DNA of 64,000 bases, taken from Zingiber officinale. Lineage: Eukaryota; Streptophyta; Magnoliopsida; Zingiberales; Zingiberaceae. Shown piece after piece: positions 21,726 through 35,214 of the stretch (position 1 is the first letter of the stretch; the number at the start of each line of letters is the position of its first letter). The translations under genes and the position numbers were made by a program. The notes under the pieces were generated by a model that saw only the letters and a list, made by a program, of their open reading frames with translations, had not been told where the DNA came from and did not search any database. The DNA lies in NCBI RefSeq assembly GCF_018446385.1, contig NC_056005.1, forward strand, positions 95,322,984 through 95,386,983, given 5' to 3'.

Positions 21726-23713
21726 TTTCTCTCCTTCTTCCTCAAGCTAGATCCGGCCACCAATTAAAACTCCATAAGCATGAAGAGGTTCGGCCACAAA
21801 GAGAAGAAGAAGAGAAGAAGGAAGGGCCGGCCACACCACCAAGGAAAAGAGGAAGAAAAATAGAATAGAGTCGTTCGCCTTGAAGCCTCCTCTACCCCCT
21901 ATTTTATAATCCTTGGTCTTGGCAAATAAGGAAAATTTAATAAAAATTTCCTTAATTCTTTTTCCATTGAAAAGAAAAATTATTTAATTAAAAATAATTT
22001 TCTTTTTCAAATACAATGGCCGGCCACCTCAAGCCCCAAATCAAGGAAAGTTTTAATTAAAACAAGAATTAAAACTTACTAATTTCTTTCCAGAAATTTA
22101 TAAAAATTTCTCCAATAATTTAATCCCTTCATGATTGGTTTATAAAAAGGAAATTTAATAAATTAAAATCTTTTTTTTAAACATGTGGATAAAAAGAAAG
22201 TTATCTCTAAAAATTAAAACCTCTTTTAATCTACAAATAAGGAAATATATCAAGTCTTTTATTAATCTTTTGTAGAAACTAATAAAAGAGAATTATTAAT
22301 TTTTAAACTTTATTTTAAATCATGAACATGGTTAAAAAGGAAAGTTTTCTAAAAATTTAAAATCCTCCTTTAATCAACAAATAAGGAAAGATTTCAAATT
22401 TTAAACTCTCTTTTAAACATGTAGATGATTTACAAATAAGGAAAGTTTTTACCAAAAATTAAAACCATCCTTTTAAACTACAAATAAGGAAAGAGATTAA
22501 TCTCTTCTCTCAATCTTTTGTAGAAAGCTATAAAAGGAAATTTTTAATTTTTAAACTCTCTTTTAAAATCATGATATCCACATAAGAAATAATTTTAATA
22601 AAAATCCTTTTTAATATTCTAGTGGCCGGCCACCTAAGCTTGGGACTCAAGCTTTGGCCGGCCACCTACATGGCTCATCCACTTGGTCTTGGCCGGCCCT
22701 AGCTTGGGTTCCAAGCTAGCTTGGGTTCCAAGCTAGCTTGGTCGGCCCCATTGGATGGGTAAGAAGGTGGGTATGCGGTGGGTATAAATCTCTATATACT
22801 AGAGGCTACGATAGGGACCGAGAGGAGGAATTGGTTTTGGTCTCCCGATAAAATTAAGCATCCCGTGCTCGCCCCGAACACACAACTTAATTTTATCAAT
22901 AATAATTCATTCTACTAGAGAACTATTATTGATCTACCGCACCAATCTCAAATTACATTTTGGGCTTCTTCTTATTATGAGTGTGTTAGTCTCCCTGTGT
23001 TTAAGATAACAAATGTCCACTAATTAAGTAAGTTACTGACAACTCACTTAATTAATATCTAGCTCCAAGAGTAGTACCACTCAACTTCATTGTCATGTCG
23101 GACTAAGTCCATCTGCAGGGTTTAACATGACAATCCTTATGAGCTCCTCTTGGGGACATTCTCAACCTAGATTACTAGGACACAGTTTCCTTCTATAATC
23201 AACAACACACACTATAAGTGATATCATTTCCCAACTTATCGGGCTTATTGATTTATCGAACTAAATCTCACCCATTGATAAATTAAAGAAATAAATATCA
23301 AATATATGTGCTTGTTATTATATTAGGATTAAGAGCATACACTTCCATAATAATTGAGGTCTTTGTTCCTTCATAAAGTCAGTATAAAAGGAACGACCTC
23401 AAATGGTCCTACTCAATACACTCTAAGTGTACTAGTGTAATTATATAGTTAAGATAAACTAATATCTAATTACACTACGACCTTCCAATAGTTTGTTCCT
23501 TTCCATCTTGGTCGTGAGCTACTGTTTATAATTTATATGGTACTGATAACATGATCTTCTGTGTGTGACACCACACACCATGTTATCTACAATATAAATT
23601 AATTGAACAACTACATTTATCACAAATGTAGACATTTGACCAATGTGATTCTTATTTCTAGATAAATGTTTTATACCAAAAGCTAGGCTTTTAGTATACA
23701 TTCTAACACATCC

Positions 23714-24088
23714 TAGAGCCTCCTTTTGTAGCCAGCAGTTTGGAAACCAAGAAGAGAATGAGGGTGGTTTTGTCTTGGTAGATCGTCGCCCACACGATGT
23801 CCAAGAAGAGGAGAGGAATACGACAGAAGATCAAGAGGTCTTTAGTTACAAAGAAAGGTACAACTAGTTCTTTAATTCTGCTGCGTAATTAGTTTGGTTT
23901 TCTTCGTATCGATTTTGAATACCAACACAAGAGGCCAGCGATCTTGTACTTCGATCAAGGTATGCTTTGATTCGTCAAGAACTTGCTTGATTGATCAAAC
24001 ACATGTCTGATCGAATATGCGGATTGCTAGGAAAAGTTCTGTACTTGTACAATTTTTGTACAGGGAAATTTAAATAGAATGAAATTTC
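23714..24088 (+). mobile_element. LTR fragment hosting the CATCC insertion
   Basis: It resembles the distal part of the Angela-like LTR family in forward orientation (compare the CGCCCACACGATGTCCAAGA stretch with about 59213-59250). It includes a GTACAATTTTTGTAC palindrome near its end. The true LTR terminus is missing and copia integrase sequence follows directly. Confidence 0.55.
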
Positions 24089-24448
24089 AGCGCCTTCAAT
24101 TAGTTATCTTACAACTCCTCCACACACTCCTGAACACAATGGATACTCTGAACGCCGTCATCATCATATAGTCGAAACTGGTCTAACTTTGTTGCACAAA
24201 GCATCTATTCCACTCACTTTCTGGCCTTATGCCTTTGCTGTGGTAGTCTATTTGATTAACCGTATGCTTAAGATCGGTCTCTCCCATATGCCCTCTTTTG
24301 AAAAATTATTCACCACCGTTCCTGATCTTTCTAAGTTTCGAATTTTCGGGCGTCTATGCTTTCCGTGGTTGCGCCCCTACTCTCACCACAAGCTTGATCC
24401 GAAGCCAACCTCTTGTGTCTTCCTTGGCTATTCTCTCACCCAGAGTGC
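24089..24448 (+). pseudogene. Copia integrase fragment (element B, left part)
   Basis: Codons from about 24108 read through the C-terminal half of a Ty1/copia integrase core, including PPHTPEHNGYSERRHHHIVE (the catalytic Glu region) and YLINRM, then the HKLDPKPTSCVFLGYS segment. It stops where the TGTTAG insertion begins and resumes at 41375 with LCYD. Upstream gag and protease are missing. It is a different lineage from the Angela-like element in the same window. Confidence 0.85.
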
Positions 24449-25005
24449 CTTCCTGTTAGAGTATATACTAAAAGCCTAGCTTTTGTAAATATTTATTTGT
24501 TAAAATAAAAGAATCACATTGGTCAATATCTGTATTTATTTGTTAAATGTAATTGTTCAATTAATTTATATAGTAGACAACATGGAGTGTGGTGTTACAC
24601 TCAGAAGATCATGTTGTCGGTTCTCTATAAATTATAAATAGTTGCTCGCGACTAAGATAGAAAGGAACAAACTATCAGAATTGTCGTAGTGTAATTAAGT
24701 ACTAGTTTATCTTGACTAATAAATTACACTGATACACTTTAAGTGTATTGAGTAGGATCATTTATATATGTTCTTTTTATACTGACTTAATAAAAGAACT
24801 AGACCTTAGTTATTATGGAAGTGTGTGCTCTTAATCCTAATATAATAACAAGCACATATATTTAATATTTATTTCTTTGACTTATCAAAGGGTGAGGTTT
24901 AGCTCGATAAATCAATATGCCCGATAAGTTGGGAAAAGATATTACTTATAGTGTGTGTTGTTGATTATAGAAGGAATCTATGTCCTAGTTATCTAGGTTG
25001 AGAAT

Positions 25006-27400
25006 TGTTGGTTGCTACTCGGAAAACCTAGAGATTTCACTGTACAAAAATTTTGTACAAAGGTCTGAACCTTTTCCTAGCTACCATGTGTTCTTTTAAA
25101 TTAAATTTTGGATCGCCTGCGGAACTTAACACGTTTGATCCAAAACTTAATCTATTCGTTCTTTTAGGTTTTGACTTGGGTCTCCTGCGGAACTTAACAC
25201 GTTCGACCCAAATCACCTTAAGTTATTAATTCCATTAAATATTAATTTCCATAATTGGTTCCCAGTACTGACGTGGCGAGGCACATGACCTTCTTGGATA
25301 TGGGAGCAACCACCACCGACTAGACAAAACCTTTTATAGAAAGCTAATATTTAATTTCCTAAAATAACTTTAGGTTAACCGAAAAGAACAATCAAATCAC
25401 AAGGATAAATAAAACAAAAGAACACAACATCGAAAAACATATTCGAAATACTAGAACGTTAGCCTCTTGTATTTAGTATTATTTCCATAAATAACTAGTA
25501 TGATGCGGAAAAGGAAAAACTACTAGTTATACCTTCTAGAAAGACCTCTTAATCTTCTATCGTATTCCTCTTCTAACCTCGGACGTTGTGTGGGCAACGA
25601 TCTTCCGAGATGAGAAAACACCAACCACCTTCTTCTCCTCCTAGCTAGGTTCGGCCACAAAGAAAGAAGCTTCACCAAGGAAGAAAACCAAAACACTAAC
25701 CAAGCTCCAAGAGATGCTCGCTTCCTCTCCTTCTTCTTCTTCTTCTTCTTATCCAAGTAGTATCCGGCCACCACAAGAGCTCCAAGGGAAGAGAGGGGTT
25801 CGGCCACCACAAGAGGAAGAGAGGGAAAGGATGGCCGGCCACACCAAAGAACAAAAGAGGGAGAGAAATAATAGAGGTTGTGTCTCTTGAAGGCACTCTC
25901 AGCCCTTCTTTTATATTCCTTGGCCTAGGCAATTTAGGAAATTTAATTACAATAAAATTTCCTTAATTTCCTTGACATGATTTAATTGAGAAAAATAAAA
26001 TAAAATTTCCCCAATTAAATTCAAGTGGCCGGCCACATCATGAAGAACAAATTGGACAAGTTTCAATCAACAATTAAAACTTCCTAATTTGTTTCCGAAA
26101 ATTTTAAAATTAAAATTTCTCTTCAAAAATCTCTTCATGGTTGATAAAAAAAATTTTCCATAATTTTAATTTTACAACATGTGAATAATTTTTAAAGAGA
26201 AAATAAAATATCTCACCAATCTACAAATAAGGAAATAGATCTAATCTCTTTCTTTAATCTATTGTAGATCTTTTACAAGAGAGATATTTTAATTTTAATT
26301 CTCTTTAATAAATTATATCTTCCGCATAATAAAAATTAAAATTAATTTTTTTTTTTAATTTAATTTGGTCGGCCCCACTAGCTGTTAGGGTCGGCCACCC
26401 AATCTTATACCTAGGCCGGCCCTAGCTTTGCTCCCAAGCTAGCTTGGCCGGCCCCCTATTGGTGGGTATAGAAGGTGGGTATAGTACTCTATAAATAAGA
26501 GGCTACGATAGGGACCGAGAGGAGGAATTAGTTTTGGTCTCCCGATAAAATTAAGCATCCCGTGTTCACCCCGAACACACAACTTAATTTTATCAATAAT
26601 AATTCATTCCACTAGAGAACTATTATTGAACTACCGCATCAATCCCAAATTACATTTTTGGGCTCCTTCTTATTATGAGTGTATTAGTCTCCCTGTGTTT
26701 AAGATATCGAATGTGCACTAATTAAGTGAGTTACTGACAACTCATTTAATTAATATCTTAGTCCAAGAGTAGTACCACTCAACTTTATCGTCATGTCGGA
26801 CTAAGTCCACCTGCAGGGTTTAACATGACAATCCTTATGAGCTCCTCTTGAGGACATTATCAACCTAGTATCTCTAGGACACAGTTTCCTTCTATAATCA
26901 ACAACACACACTATAAGTGATACCATTTCCCAATTTATCGGGCTTATTGATTCATCGAACTAAATCTCACCCATTGATAAATTAAAGAAATGAATATCAA
27001 ATATATGTACTTGTTATTATATTAGGATTAAGAGCACACACTTCCATAATAACAGAGGTCTTTGTTTCTTTATAAAGTCAGTATAAAAGAAACGACCTCA
27101 AATGGTCCTACTCAATACACTCTGAGTGTACTAGTGTAATTATACAGTCAAGATAAACTGATACCTAATTACACTACGACCTTCTAATGGTTTGTTCCTT
27201 TCCATTTTGGTCGCGAGCTACTGTTTATAATTTATAAGGTACTGATAACATTATCTTCTGCATGTGACACCACATACTATGTTATCTACAATATAAATTA
27301 ATTGAACAACTACAACTAAATGTAGACAATTTGACCAAATATGATTCTTTATTCATAATGAATGTTTTCAAAGCTTAGGCTTTCAGTATACACTCCAACA
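25006..27400 (-). mobile_element. Angela-like solo LTR
   Basis: 2,395 bp, plus-strand ends TGTTGGTTGCTACTCGG and CACTCCAACA, with a perfect AGAAT target duplication (25001-25005 and 27401-27405). The insertion site and orientation are identical to those of the full-length element at 29190-39082. At nearly all sites that distinguish that element's two LTRs it carries the 36680-39082 type. The first such site matches the other LTR, and a few changes are private. Confidence 0.92.
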
Positions 27401-27869
27401 AGAATGTCCCCAAGAGGAGCTCATAAGGATTGCCATGTTAAACCCTGCATATGGACTTAGTCCGACATGACAATGAAGTTGAGTGGTACTACTCTTGGAG
27501 CTAGATATATTAATTAAGTGAGTTGTCTGTAACTTACTTAATTAGTGGACATTCGTAATCTTAAACACAGGGAGACTAACACACTCATGATAAGAAGGAG
27601 CCCATAATGTAATTTGGGATTGGTGCGGTAGTGCGGTAATAACTCTCTAGTGGAATGAGTTATTATCGATGAACTTGGGTTGTGTGTTCGGGGTGAACAC
27701 GGGATACTCAAGCTTATCGGAAGGTAAAAACCAATTTCTCTACTAGGTCCCTGTCGTAGCCTCATTATAGCCTCAAGTCCATCCAAATGTAAGACTCTTC
27801 TTGGTATCCAAGAAGGAGGCCGGACCATTGCTTGGTGACCAAGCAATGGCCGGGGAGACCTAGGATGTA

Positions 27870-28304
<435 letters not shown>

Positions 28305-28410
28305 TAATTCAAATAGGAGGGTTGTTTTGAATTTTTTAAAATCTTCTCTTTATAGAAAGCTATAAGTTTTAAAAGAGATTTTTTAATTTTTTAAAACTAT
28401 CCTTATTTAA

Positions 28411-28631
28411 TTATGCCTTTGCTGTGGTAGTCTATTTGATTAACCGTATGCTTAAGATCGGTCTCTCCCATATGCCCTCTTTTGAAAAATTATTCACCAC
28501 CGTTCCTGATCTTTCTAAGTTTCGAATTTTCGGGCGTCTATGCTTTCCGTGGTTGCGCCCCTACTCTCACCACAAGCTTGATCCGAAGCCAACCTCTTGT
28601 GTCTTCCTTGGCTATTCTCTCACCCAGAGTG
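28411..28631 (+). pseudogene. Copia integrase fragment, duplicated copy
   Basis: A copy of 24227-24448 encoding the AVVVYLINRMLKIGLSHM to FLGYSLTQSAFL part of copia B integrase. It is followed again by TGTTAGAGTGTATACT at 28637, showing that this is part of the tandem duplication. Confidence 0.9.
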
Positions 28632-29189
28632 CCTTCCTGTTAGAGTGTATACTAAAAGCCTAGCTTTTGTAAATATTTATTTGTTAAAATAAAAGAATCA
28701 CATTGGTCAATATCTGTATTTATTTGTGAAATGTAATTGTTCAATTAATTTATATAGTAGACAACATGGAGTGTGGTGTTACACTCAGAAGATCATGTTG
28801 TCGGTTCTCTATAAATTATAAATAGTTGCTCGCGACTAAGATAGAAAGGAACAAACTATCAGAATTGTCGTAGTGTAATTAAGTACTAGTTTATCTTGAC
28901 TAATAAATTACACTGATACACTTTAAGTGTATTGAGTAGGATCATTTATATATGTTCTTTTTGTACTGACTTAATAAAAGAACTAGACCTTAGTTATTAT
29001 GGAAGTGTGTGCTCTTAATCCTAATATAATAACAAGCACATATATTTAATATTTATTTCTTTGACTTATCAAAGGGTGAGGTTTAGCTCGATAAATCAAT
29101 ATGCCCGATAAGTTGGGAAAAGATATTACTTATAGTGTGTGTTGTTGATTATAGAAGGAATCTATGTCCTAGTTATCTAGGTTGAGAAT

Positions 29190-31579
29190 TGTTGGTTGCT
29201 ACTCGGAAAACCTAGAGATTCCACTGTACAAAAATTTTGTACAAAGGTCTGAACCTTTTCCTAGCTACCATGTGTTCTTTTAAATTAAATTTTGGATCGC
29301 CTGCGGAACTTAACACGTTTGATCCAAAACTTAATCTATTCGTTCTTTTAGGTTTTGACTTGGGTCTCCTGCGGAACTTAACACGTTCGACCCAAATCAC
29401 CTTAAGTTATTAATTCCATTAAATATTAATTTCCATAATTGGTTCCCAGTACTGACGTGGCGAGGCACATGGCCTTCTTGGATATGGGAGCAACCACCAC
29501 CGACTAGACAAAACCTTTTATAGAAAGCTAATATTAAATTTCCTAAAATAACTTTAGGTTAACCGAAAAGAACAATCAAATCATAAGGATAAATAAAACA
29601 AAAGAACACAACATCGAAAAATATATTCGAAATACTAGAACGTTAGCCTCTTGTATTTAGTATTATTTCCATAAATAACTAGTATGATGCGGAAAAGGAA
29701 AAACTACTAGTTATACCTTCTAGAAAGACCTCTTAATCTTCTATCGTATTCCTCTTCTAACCTCGGACGTTGTATGGGCAACGATCTTCCGAGATGAGAA
29801 AACACCAACCACCTTCTTCTCCTCCTAGCTAGGTTCGGCCACAAAGAAAGAAGCTTCACCAAGGAAGAAAACCAAAACACTAACCAAGCTCCAAGAGATG
29901 CTCGCTTCCTCTCCTTCTTCTTCTTCTTCTTATCCAAGTAGTATCCGGCCACCACAAGAGCTCCAAGGGAAGAGAGGGGTTCGGCCACCACAAGAGGAAG
30001 AGAGGGAAAGGATGGCCGGCCACACCAAAGAACAAAAGAGGGAGAGAAATAATAGAGATTGTGTCTTTTGAAGGCACCCTCAGCCCTTCTTTTATATTCC
30101 TTGGCCTAGGCAATTTAGGAAATTTAATTACAATAAAATTTCCTTAATTTCCTTGACATGATTTAATTGAGAAAAATAAAATAAAATTTCCCCAATTAAA
30201 TTCAAGTGGTCGGCCACATCATGAAGAACAAATTGGACAAGTTTCAATCAACAATTAAAACTTCCTAATTTGTTTCCGAAAATTTTAAAATTAAAATTTC
30301 TCTTCAAAAATCTCTTCATGGTTGATAAAAAGAAATTTCCATAATTTTAATTTTACAACATGTGAATAATTTTTAAAGAGAAAATAAAATATCTCACCAA
30401 TCTACAAATAAGGAAAGAGATCTAATCTCTTTCTTTAATCTATTGTAGATCTTTTACAAGAGAGATATTTTAATTTTAATTCTCTTTAATAAATTATATC
30501 TTCCGCATAATAAAAATTAAAATTAATTTTCTTTTTTAATTTAATTTGGCCGGCCCCCACTAGCTTGGGTTCAAGCTAGGGTCGGCCACCCAATCTTATA
30601 CCTAGGCTGGTTCCCAAGCTAGCTTGGCCGACCCCCTATTGGTGGGTATAGAAGGTGGGTATAGTACTCTATAAATAAGAGGCTACGATAGGGACCGAGA
30701 GGAGGAATTGGTTTTGGTCTCCCGATAAAATTAAGCATCCCGTGTTCGCCCCGAACACACAACTTAATTTTATCAATAATAATTCATTCCACTAGAGAAC
30801 TATTATTGAACTACCGCACCAATCCCAAATTATATTTTTGGGCTCCTTCTTATTATGAGTGTATTAGTCTCCCTGTGTTTAAGATATCGAATGTCCACTA
30901 ATTAAGTGAGTTACTAACAACTCATTTAATTAATATCTTAGTCCAAGAGTAATACCACTCAACATTATCGTCATGTCGGACTAAGTCCACCTGCAGGGTT
31001 TAACATGACAATCCTTATGAGCTCCTCTTGAGGACATTATCAACCTAGTATCTCTAGGACACAGTTTCCTTCTATAATCAACAACACACACTATAAGTGA
31101 TACCATTTCCCAATTTATCGGGCTTATTGATTCATCGAACTAAATCTCACCCATTGATAAATTAAAGAAATGAATATCAAATATATGTACTTGTTATTAT
31201 ATTAGGATTAAGAGCACACACTTCCATAATAACCGAGGTCTTTGTTTCTTTATAAAGTCAGTATAAAAGAAACGACCTCAAATGGTCCTACTCAATACAC
31301 TCTGAGTGTACTAGTGTAATTATACAGTCAAGATAAACTGATACCTAATTACACTACGACCTTCTAATGGTTTGTTCCTTTCCATTTTGGTCGCGAGCTA
31401 CTGTTTATAATTTATAAGGTACTGATAATATTATCTTCTGCATGTGACACCACATACTATGTTATTAAAATATAAATTAATTGAACAACTACAACTAAAT
31501 GTAGACAATTTGACCAAATATGATTCTTTATTCATAATGAATGTTTTCAAAGCTTAGGCTTTCAGTATACACTCCAACA
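29190..31579 (-). mobile_element. 3' LTR of the Angela-like element
   Basis: Directly abuts the polypurine tract (minus strand AAGTGGGAGAT, 31580-31590). TG...CA termini. It includes the GTACAAAATTTTTGTAC palindrome near its minus-strand 3' end, which is conserved in every LTR of this family in the window. Confidence 0.93.
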
Positions 31580-31590
31580 ATCTCCCACTT
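31580..31590 (-). other. Polypurine tract of the Angela-like element
   Basis: Minus-strand AAGTGGGAGAT lies directly next to the 3' LTR, the usual copia PPT position and composition. Confidence 0.88.
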
Positions 31591-31600
31591 ATACTAATGA

Positions 31601-33568
31601 CTAAGCTGTCATATCTTCTACCATACATCTGATTCTCATTCCCTCCACATGCCGATCAAAAGCTTTTGCCGGAAGGGCCTTAGTGAAAGGATCTGCCAGG
31701 TTATCTGCTGATGTAATCTTGGCGATGACAACTTCTCCTCGCTTCACGATATCTCTTATCAGGTGGTACTTGCGCTCTATATGTTTACTTGCCTTATGAG
31801 CTCGTGGTTCCTTCGAGTTTGCAACTGCACCGCTATTATCACAATAAATTGTGATAATTTTGCGCAAACCAGGAATCACATCTAAGTCCATTAGAAAGTT
31901 CCTGAGCCATACTGCTTCTTTAGCTGCCTCAGAAGCTGCTACATACTCAGCTTCCATGGTTGAGGCCGATACGCATTTCTGCTTAACACTCCTCCATGAA
32001 ATGGCTCCACCTCCTAAAATAAACACATAGCCTGATGTAGACTTACTATTGTACCTATCTGATTGGAAATCTGAATCCGTGTAACCCACAGGGAGTAAAT
32101 CGTCTGCTTGATAAATTAGCATATAATCTCTAGTCCTTCTCAGGTACTTTAATATATGCTTTACCGCAGTCCAATGTCCTTGTCCAGGGTTACTCTGATA
32201 TCTGCTGACCATGCCCACGGCAAAACAAATATCAAGTCTCGTACATAGCATTGCATACATAAGGTTTCCTACAGCCGAAGCATAAGGAACTGCTTTCATG
32301 TCTTCTATCTCCTTTGATGTCTTAGGAGACATCTCTTTAGATAGAGCCATTCCATGCCTAAAAGGTAAGAAACCTTTCTTGGAATTCTGCATGCTAAAAC
32401 GAGCAAGGATTGTATCTATATATGAAGCTTGGGACAGACACAACATTCTTTTCTTGCGATCCCTTATTACTTTGATCCCAAGAATGTGTGCACACTCTCC
32501 TAAGTCCTTCATATCAAATTGTTTGGATAACCATACCCTTACGTCTGATAATATTTTGACATTGTTGCCAATTAACAAAATATCATCTACGTATAGTACA
32601 AGAAATACCACCACGTTTCCGTTACACTTCTTATATACACAGGACTCATCCGGACTTTGAATAAATCCATATGACTGGATTACTTCATTAAACCGGATGT
32701 TCCAAGATCTTGAAGCTTGCTTCAGTCCATAAATGGACCGATTGAGCTTACACACTAGATGCTCTTTGCCCTTTTCAATGAACCCTTCTGGTTGCTTCAT
32801 ATGGATGTTCTCTTCAAGACTTCCATTAAGGAAAGTTGTCTTGACATCCATTTGCCAAATCTCATAATCCATATGAGCAGCAATGGATAAGAGTATCCGG
32901 ATGGACTTAAGCATGGCTACCGGTGAAAAGGTTTCCTCATAATCGATTCCCTCTTTCTGAGTGTACCCTTTCGCAACAAGCCTAGCTTTGAAGGTTTCTA
33001 CCTTCCCGTCTGTCCCTCTTTTCCTTTTGTAGATCCACTTGCATCCAACGACTTTTACACCATCAGGTGGTTCTACAAGCTCCCAGACTTTATTAGAGTA
33101 CATAGACTCTATTTCAGAATTCATCGCCTTTTGCCAAGATGTTGCATCTATATCTTGGAGTGCTTCGTCATATGTCCGGGGATCAGGTTCATGTTTACCC
33201 GGGATCAAGTCCGAAGACTCTCCCAAAAACATGAATTTATCAGGCTGCCTCACAACCCTCCCACTACGACGAGGCACTGTCTGTGGTTGTGTATCATGTG
33301 TGACACGTGTTGCAGTCTCTTGTGGTACTTCATCTTGTACTGTTGGTACTGAAGTAGGCGTGTCCTCTCTAAGTTCTTCTAAAACAACTTTGCTACTGGA
33401 CTTGTGATCCATTATATAGTCTTCTTCTAAAAACTGGGCATTGGTGCTAACAATGACCTTCTGGTCTTTAGGACTATAAAATAAACCACCTTTCGTTCCT
33501 TTGGGATATCCTACAAACACACGAACTTCTGTACGGGATTCTAACTTATCAGCATCTGGTTTCAGCAC
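31601..33568 (-). CDS. Copia reverse transcriptase and RNase H
   Basis: 655 open codons of the pol polyprotein. Residues 1-140 are the integrase C-terminal tail. RT covers about 145-400 with the catalytic Asp in WQMDVKTTFLNG (D241) and the YVDD box at 326-329. RNase H covers about 490-650 with TDSD (D498), MEAEY (E539/E541), YCDNSG (D577) and LADPFTK. RT copies the element RNA into DNA and RNase H removes the RNA strand. The first methionine is not a real start, because a nonsense codon at 33583-33585 separates this frame from the integrase frame upstream in the same phase. All catalytic residues are present. Confidence 0.92.
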   Translation of the reverse strand: MLKPDADKLESRTEVRVFVGYPKGTKGGLFYSPKDQKVIVSTNAQFLEEDYIMDHKSSSKVVLEELREDTPTSVPTVQDEVPQETATRVTHDTQPQTVPRRSGRVVRQPDKFMFLGESSDLIPGKHEPDPRTYDEALQDIDATSWQKAMNSEIESMYSNKVWELVEPPDGVKVVGCKWIYKRKRGTDGKVETFKARLVAKGYTQKEGIDYEETFSPVAMLKSIRILLSIAAHMDYEIWQMDVKTTFLNGSLEENIHMKQPEGFIEKGKEHLVCKLNRSIYGLKQASRSWNIRFNEVIQSYGFIQSPDESCVYKKCNGNVVVFLVLYVDDILLIGNNVKILSDVRVWLSKQFDMKDLGECAHILGIKVIRDRKKRMLCLSQASYIDTILARFSMQNSKKGFLPFRHGMALSKEMSPKTSKEIEDMKAVPYASAVGNLMYAMLCTRLDICFAVGMVSRYQSNPGQGHWTAVKHILKYLRRTRDYMLIYQADDLLPVGYTDSDFQSDRYNSKSTSGYVFILGGGAISWRSVKQKCVSASTMEAEYVAASEAAKEAVWLRNFLMDLDVIPGLRKIITIYCDNSGAVANSKEPRAHKASKHIERKYHLIRDIVKRGEVVIAKITSADNLADPFTKALPAKAFDRHVEGMRIRCMVEDMTA

Positions 33569-33583
33569 ATGTGCTGGACTACC

Positions 33584-34198
33584 CTAAATCCGAATATGTG
33601 TTAGACTGGGTTTTCGCCCATTCCACAATTCTATGGGAGTAGAAGAAACTGATTTAGAAGGTACTAAGTTCAGAACGTATACTGCTGTTTCCAGAGCATA
33701 TCCCCAAAATGAATTTGGTAATTCTGAATAACTCATCATCGATCTAACCATCTCCATAAGAGTCATGTTCCTTCGTTCTGCTACACCATTCTGTTGGGGT
33801 GTTCCAGGTGCAGACAATTGGGATTGGATCCCGGTCTCTGATAAGTAATTCCTAAACTCTCCTAAGAGGTATTCGCCACTACGATCAGATCGTAGTGTCT
33901 TGATACTTTTACCTAGTTGTTTCTCCACATCAGCCTTGTATTCTTTGAACTTATCAAAGCACTCGGACTTGCGGCGCATTAGGTAAATGTATCCGTATCT
34001 TGAATAATCGTCTATAAAAGAGACGAAATATTCAAAACCACCTCTTGCCTGGACAGACATAGGACCACACAAATCAGAATGAACCAATTCTAACACTTCT
34101 TTGGCTCTATACCCCTTTGCCTTGAACGGTCTCTTGATCATTTTACCTTCTAAGCAAGATTCACAAGTTGGAAAATTTTCCAACTCTAATGAACTCAA
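33584..34198 (-). CDS. Copia integrase core
   Basis: 204 open codons. CESCLEGK (12-19) is the CC half of the HHCC zinc site. The DDE triad is visible: D42 in VHSDLCGP, D105 in LRSDRSGEY and E141 in QQNGVAERRN, with 35 residues between the last two, as in retroviral-type integrases. It inserts the cDNA into the genome. It is bounded on both sides by single in-frame stop codons that split one former polyprotein frame. Confidence 0.9.
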   Translation of the reverse strand: MSSLELENFPTCESCLEGKMIKRPFKAKGYRAKEVLELVHSDLCGPMSVQARGGFEYFVSFIDDYSRYGYIYLMRRKSECFDKFKEYKADVEKQLGKSIKTLRSDRSGEYLLGEFRNYLSETGIQSQLSAPGTPQQNGVAERRNMTLMEMVRSMMSYSELPNSFWGYALETAVYVLNLVPSKSVSSTPIELWNGRKPSLTHIRI

Positions 34199-34219
34199 AA
34201 GTCCATCGGCTATAAGCCT

Positions 34220-35089
34220 CTAAATCCTACTTAAATTAATATGACCAAGCCTTAGATGCCAAAGATATGCTTGGTTCATTTCCGAAGGTTCTTTTCTCTT
34301 ATTAGAGTTAGAAGATGAGTTATAAATTTCCATGTTTTGCTTTGTGGAAGAATTTGGATTTAATGTATACAAATTGCCAACTAATGCACCAGAACAGATA
34401 ATCAATTTATTTCTTTTAATAACTACATCGTTACTGAAAGAAACTGAATATCCATCTAAGAACAGTTTAGAAACTGAAATTAAATTCTTTCTAAAACTGG
34501 GTACATAAAGACAATTTCTTAAAACCAAATTTCTATTTCTACTAAAAGATAAGTAGACGTCTCCCACTGCAACAGCCGCCACCTTAGTAGCATTGCCCAT
34601 GTAGACGGTAATCTCTCCTTCAGTTAGTCGTCGGGTTTCCTGGAACCCCTGCAAGGAATTGCAGACATGATCAGTGGCTCCCGTATCTACACACCATGTG
34701 CTGGTAGATAACACCGCTAAACATGTTTCAACAACTAGAGCATGAGATATACCTTTGTTGTTTTGATTCCTACGAGGACAGTCCGCCTTCCAATGCCCTG
34801 ACTGCTTGCAGATGAAGCACTTGCCCTTCGGCTTCTTCACTCCAGCTTTAAATCCTGTACTCTGAGATTTATTCACTTTCTTTGCTGAGCCAGCTTGTTT
34901 CTTCTTCTTCTTTCCTCTCGGTTTAGAAGTAGAACCATTTTCAGCATAGTGAATTTGAGAATTGTGACGAAATAATCCTTCTGCCGCTTGAAGTTCTGTC
35001 AGTAGTTCCCCTAATGAATAAATCCTCTTATTCATATTATAGTTTAGGCAGAACTGCTCAAAACTTCTAGGTAGCGTTTGGAGGATCAT
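34220..35089 (-). CDS. Copia gag C terminus, protease and integrase N terminus
   Basis: 289 open codons. A CX2CX4HX4C zinc knuckle (C91, C94, H99, C104) is followed by the aspartic protease motif VDTGATDH (D135) and, near the end, LWHLRLGHINLS, the HH half of the integrase zinc site. The frame ends at a nonsense codon just before the CC half in the next frame. The upstream limit is another nonsense codon in a gag segment. Confidence 0.88.
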   Translation of the reverse strand: MILQTLPRSFEQFCLNYNMNKRIYSLGELLTELQAAEGLFRHNSQIHYAENGSTSKPRGKKKKKQAGSAKKVNKSQSTGFKAGVKKPKGKCFICKQSGHWKADCPRRNQNNKGISHALVVETCLAVLSTSTWCVDTGATDHVCNSLQGFQETRRLTEGEITVYMGNATKVAAVAVGDVYLSFSRNRNLVLRNCLYVPSFRKNLISVSKLFLDGYSVSFSNDVVIKRNKLIICSGALVGNLYTLNPNSSTKQNMEIYNSSSNSNKRKEPSEMNQAYLWHLRLGHINLSRI

Positions 35090-35214
35090 ATCGATCTAGG
35101 TTTCCCCATCAATTTCTCCTCCAAGGATCTGTATCTCGTTCAGATAAGTCATCATCTTTAGGATATGATCCCTTACAGGAGTACCCTCTTGCATGGTGGC
35201 TGTCATTATCTTTC

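Larger units (their letters stand above)
13780..23708 (-). mobile_element. Solo LTR (Angela-like family), split by gag-only element
   Basis: Plus-strand ends are TGTTGGTTGCTACTCGG and ...ATTCTAACA. They are flanked by a perfect 5-bp target duplication, CATCC (13775-13779 and 23709-23713). Without the inserted gag-only element it is about 2.7 kb. The LTR sequence is related throughout to 25006-27400, 29190-31579 and 36680-39082. No internal region is attached, so it is a solo LTR from LTR-LTR recombination. Orientation is minus. Confidence 0.87.
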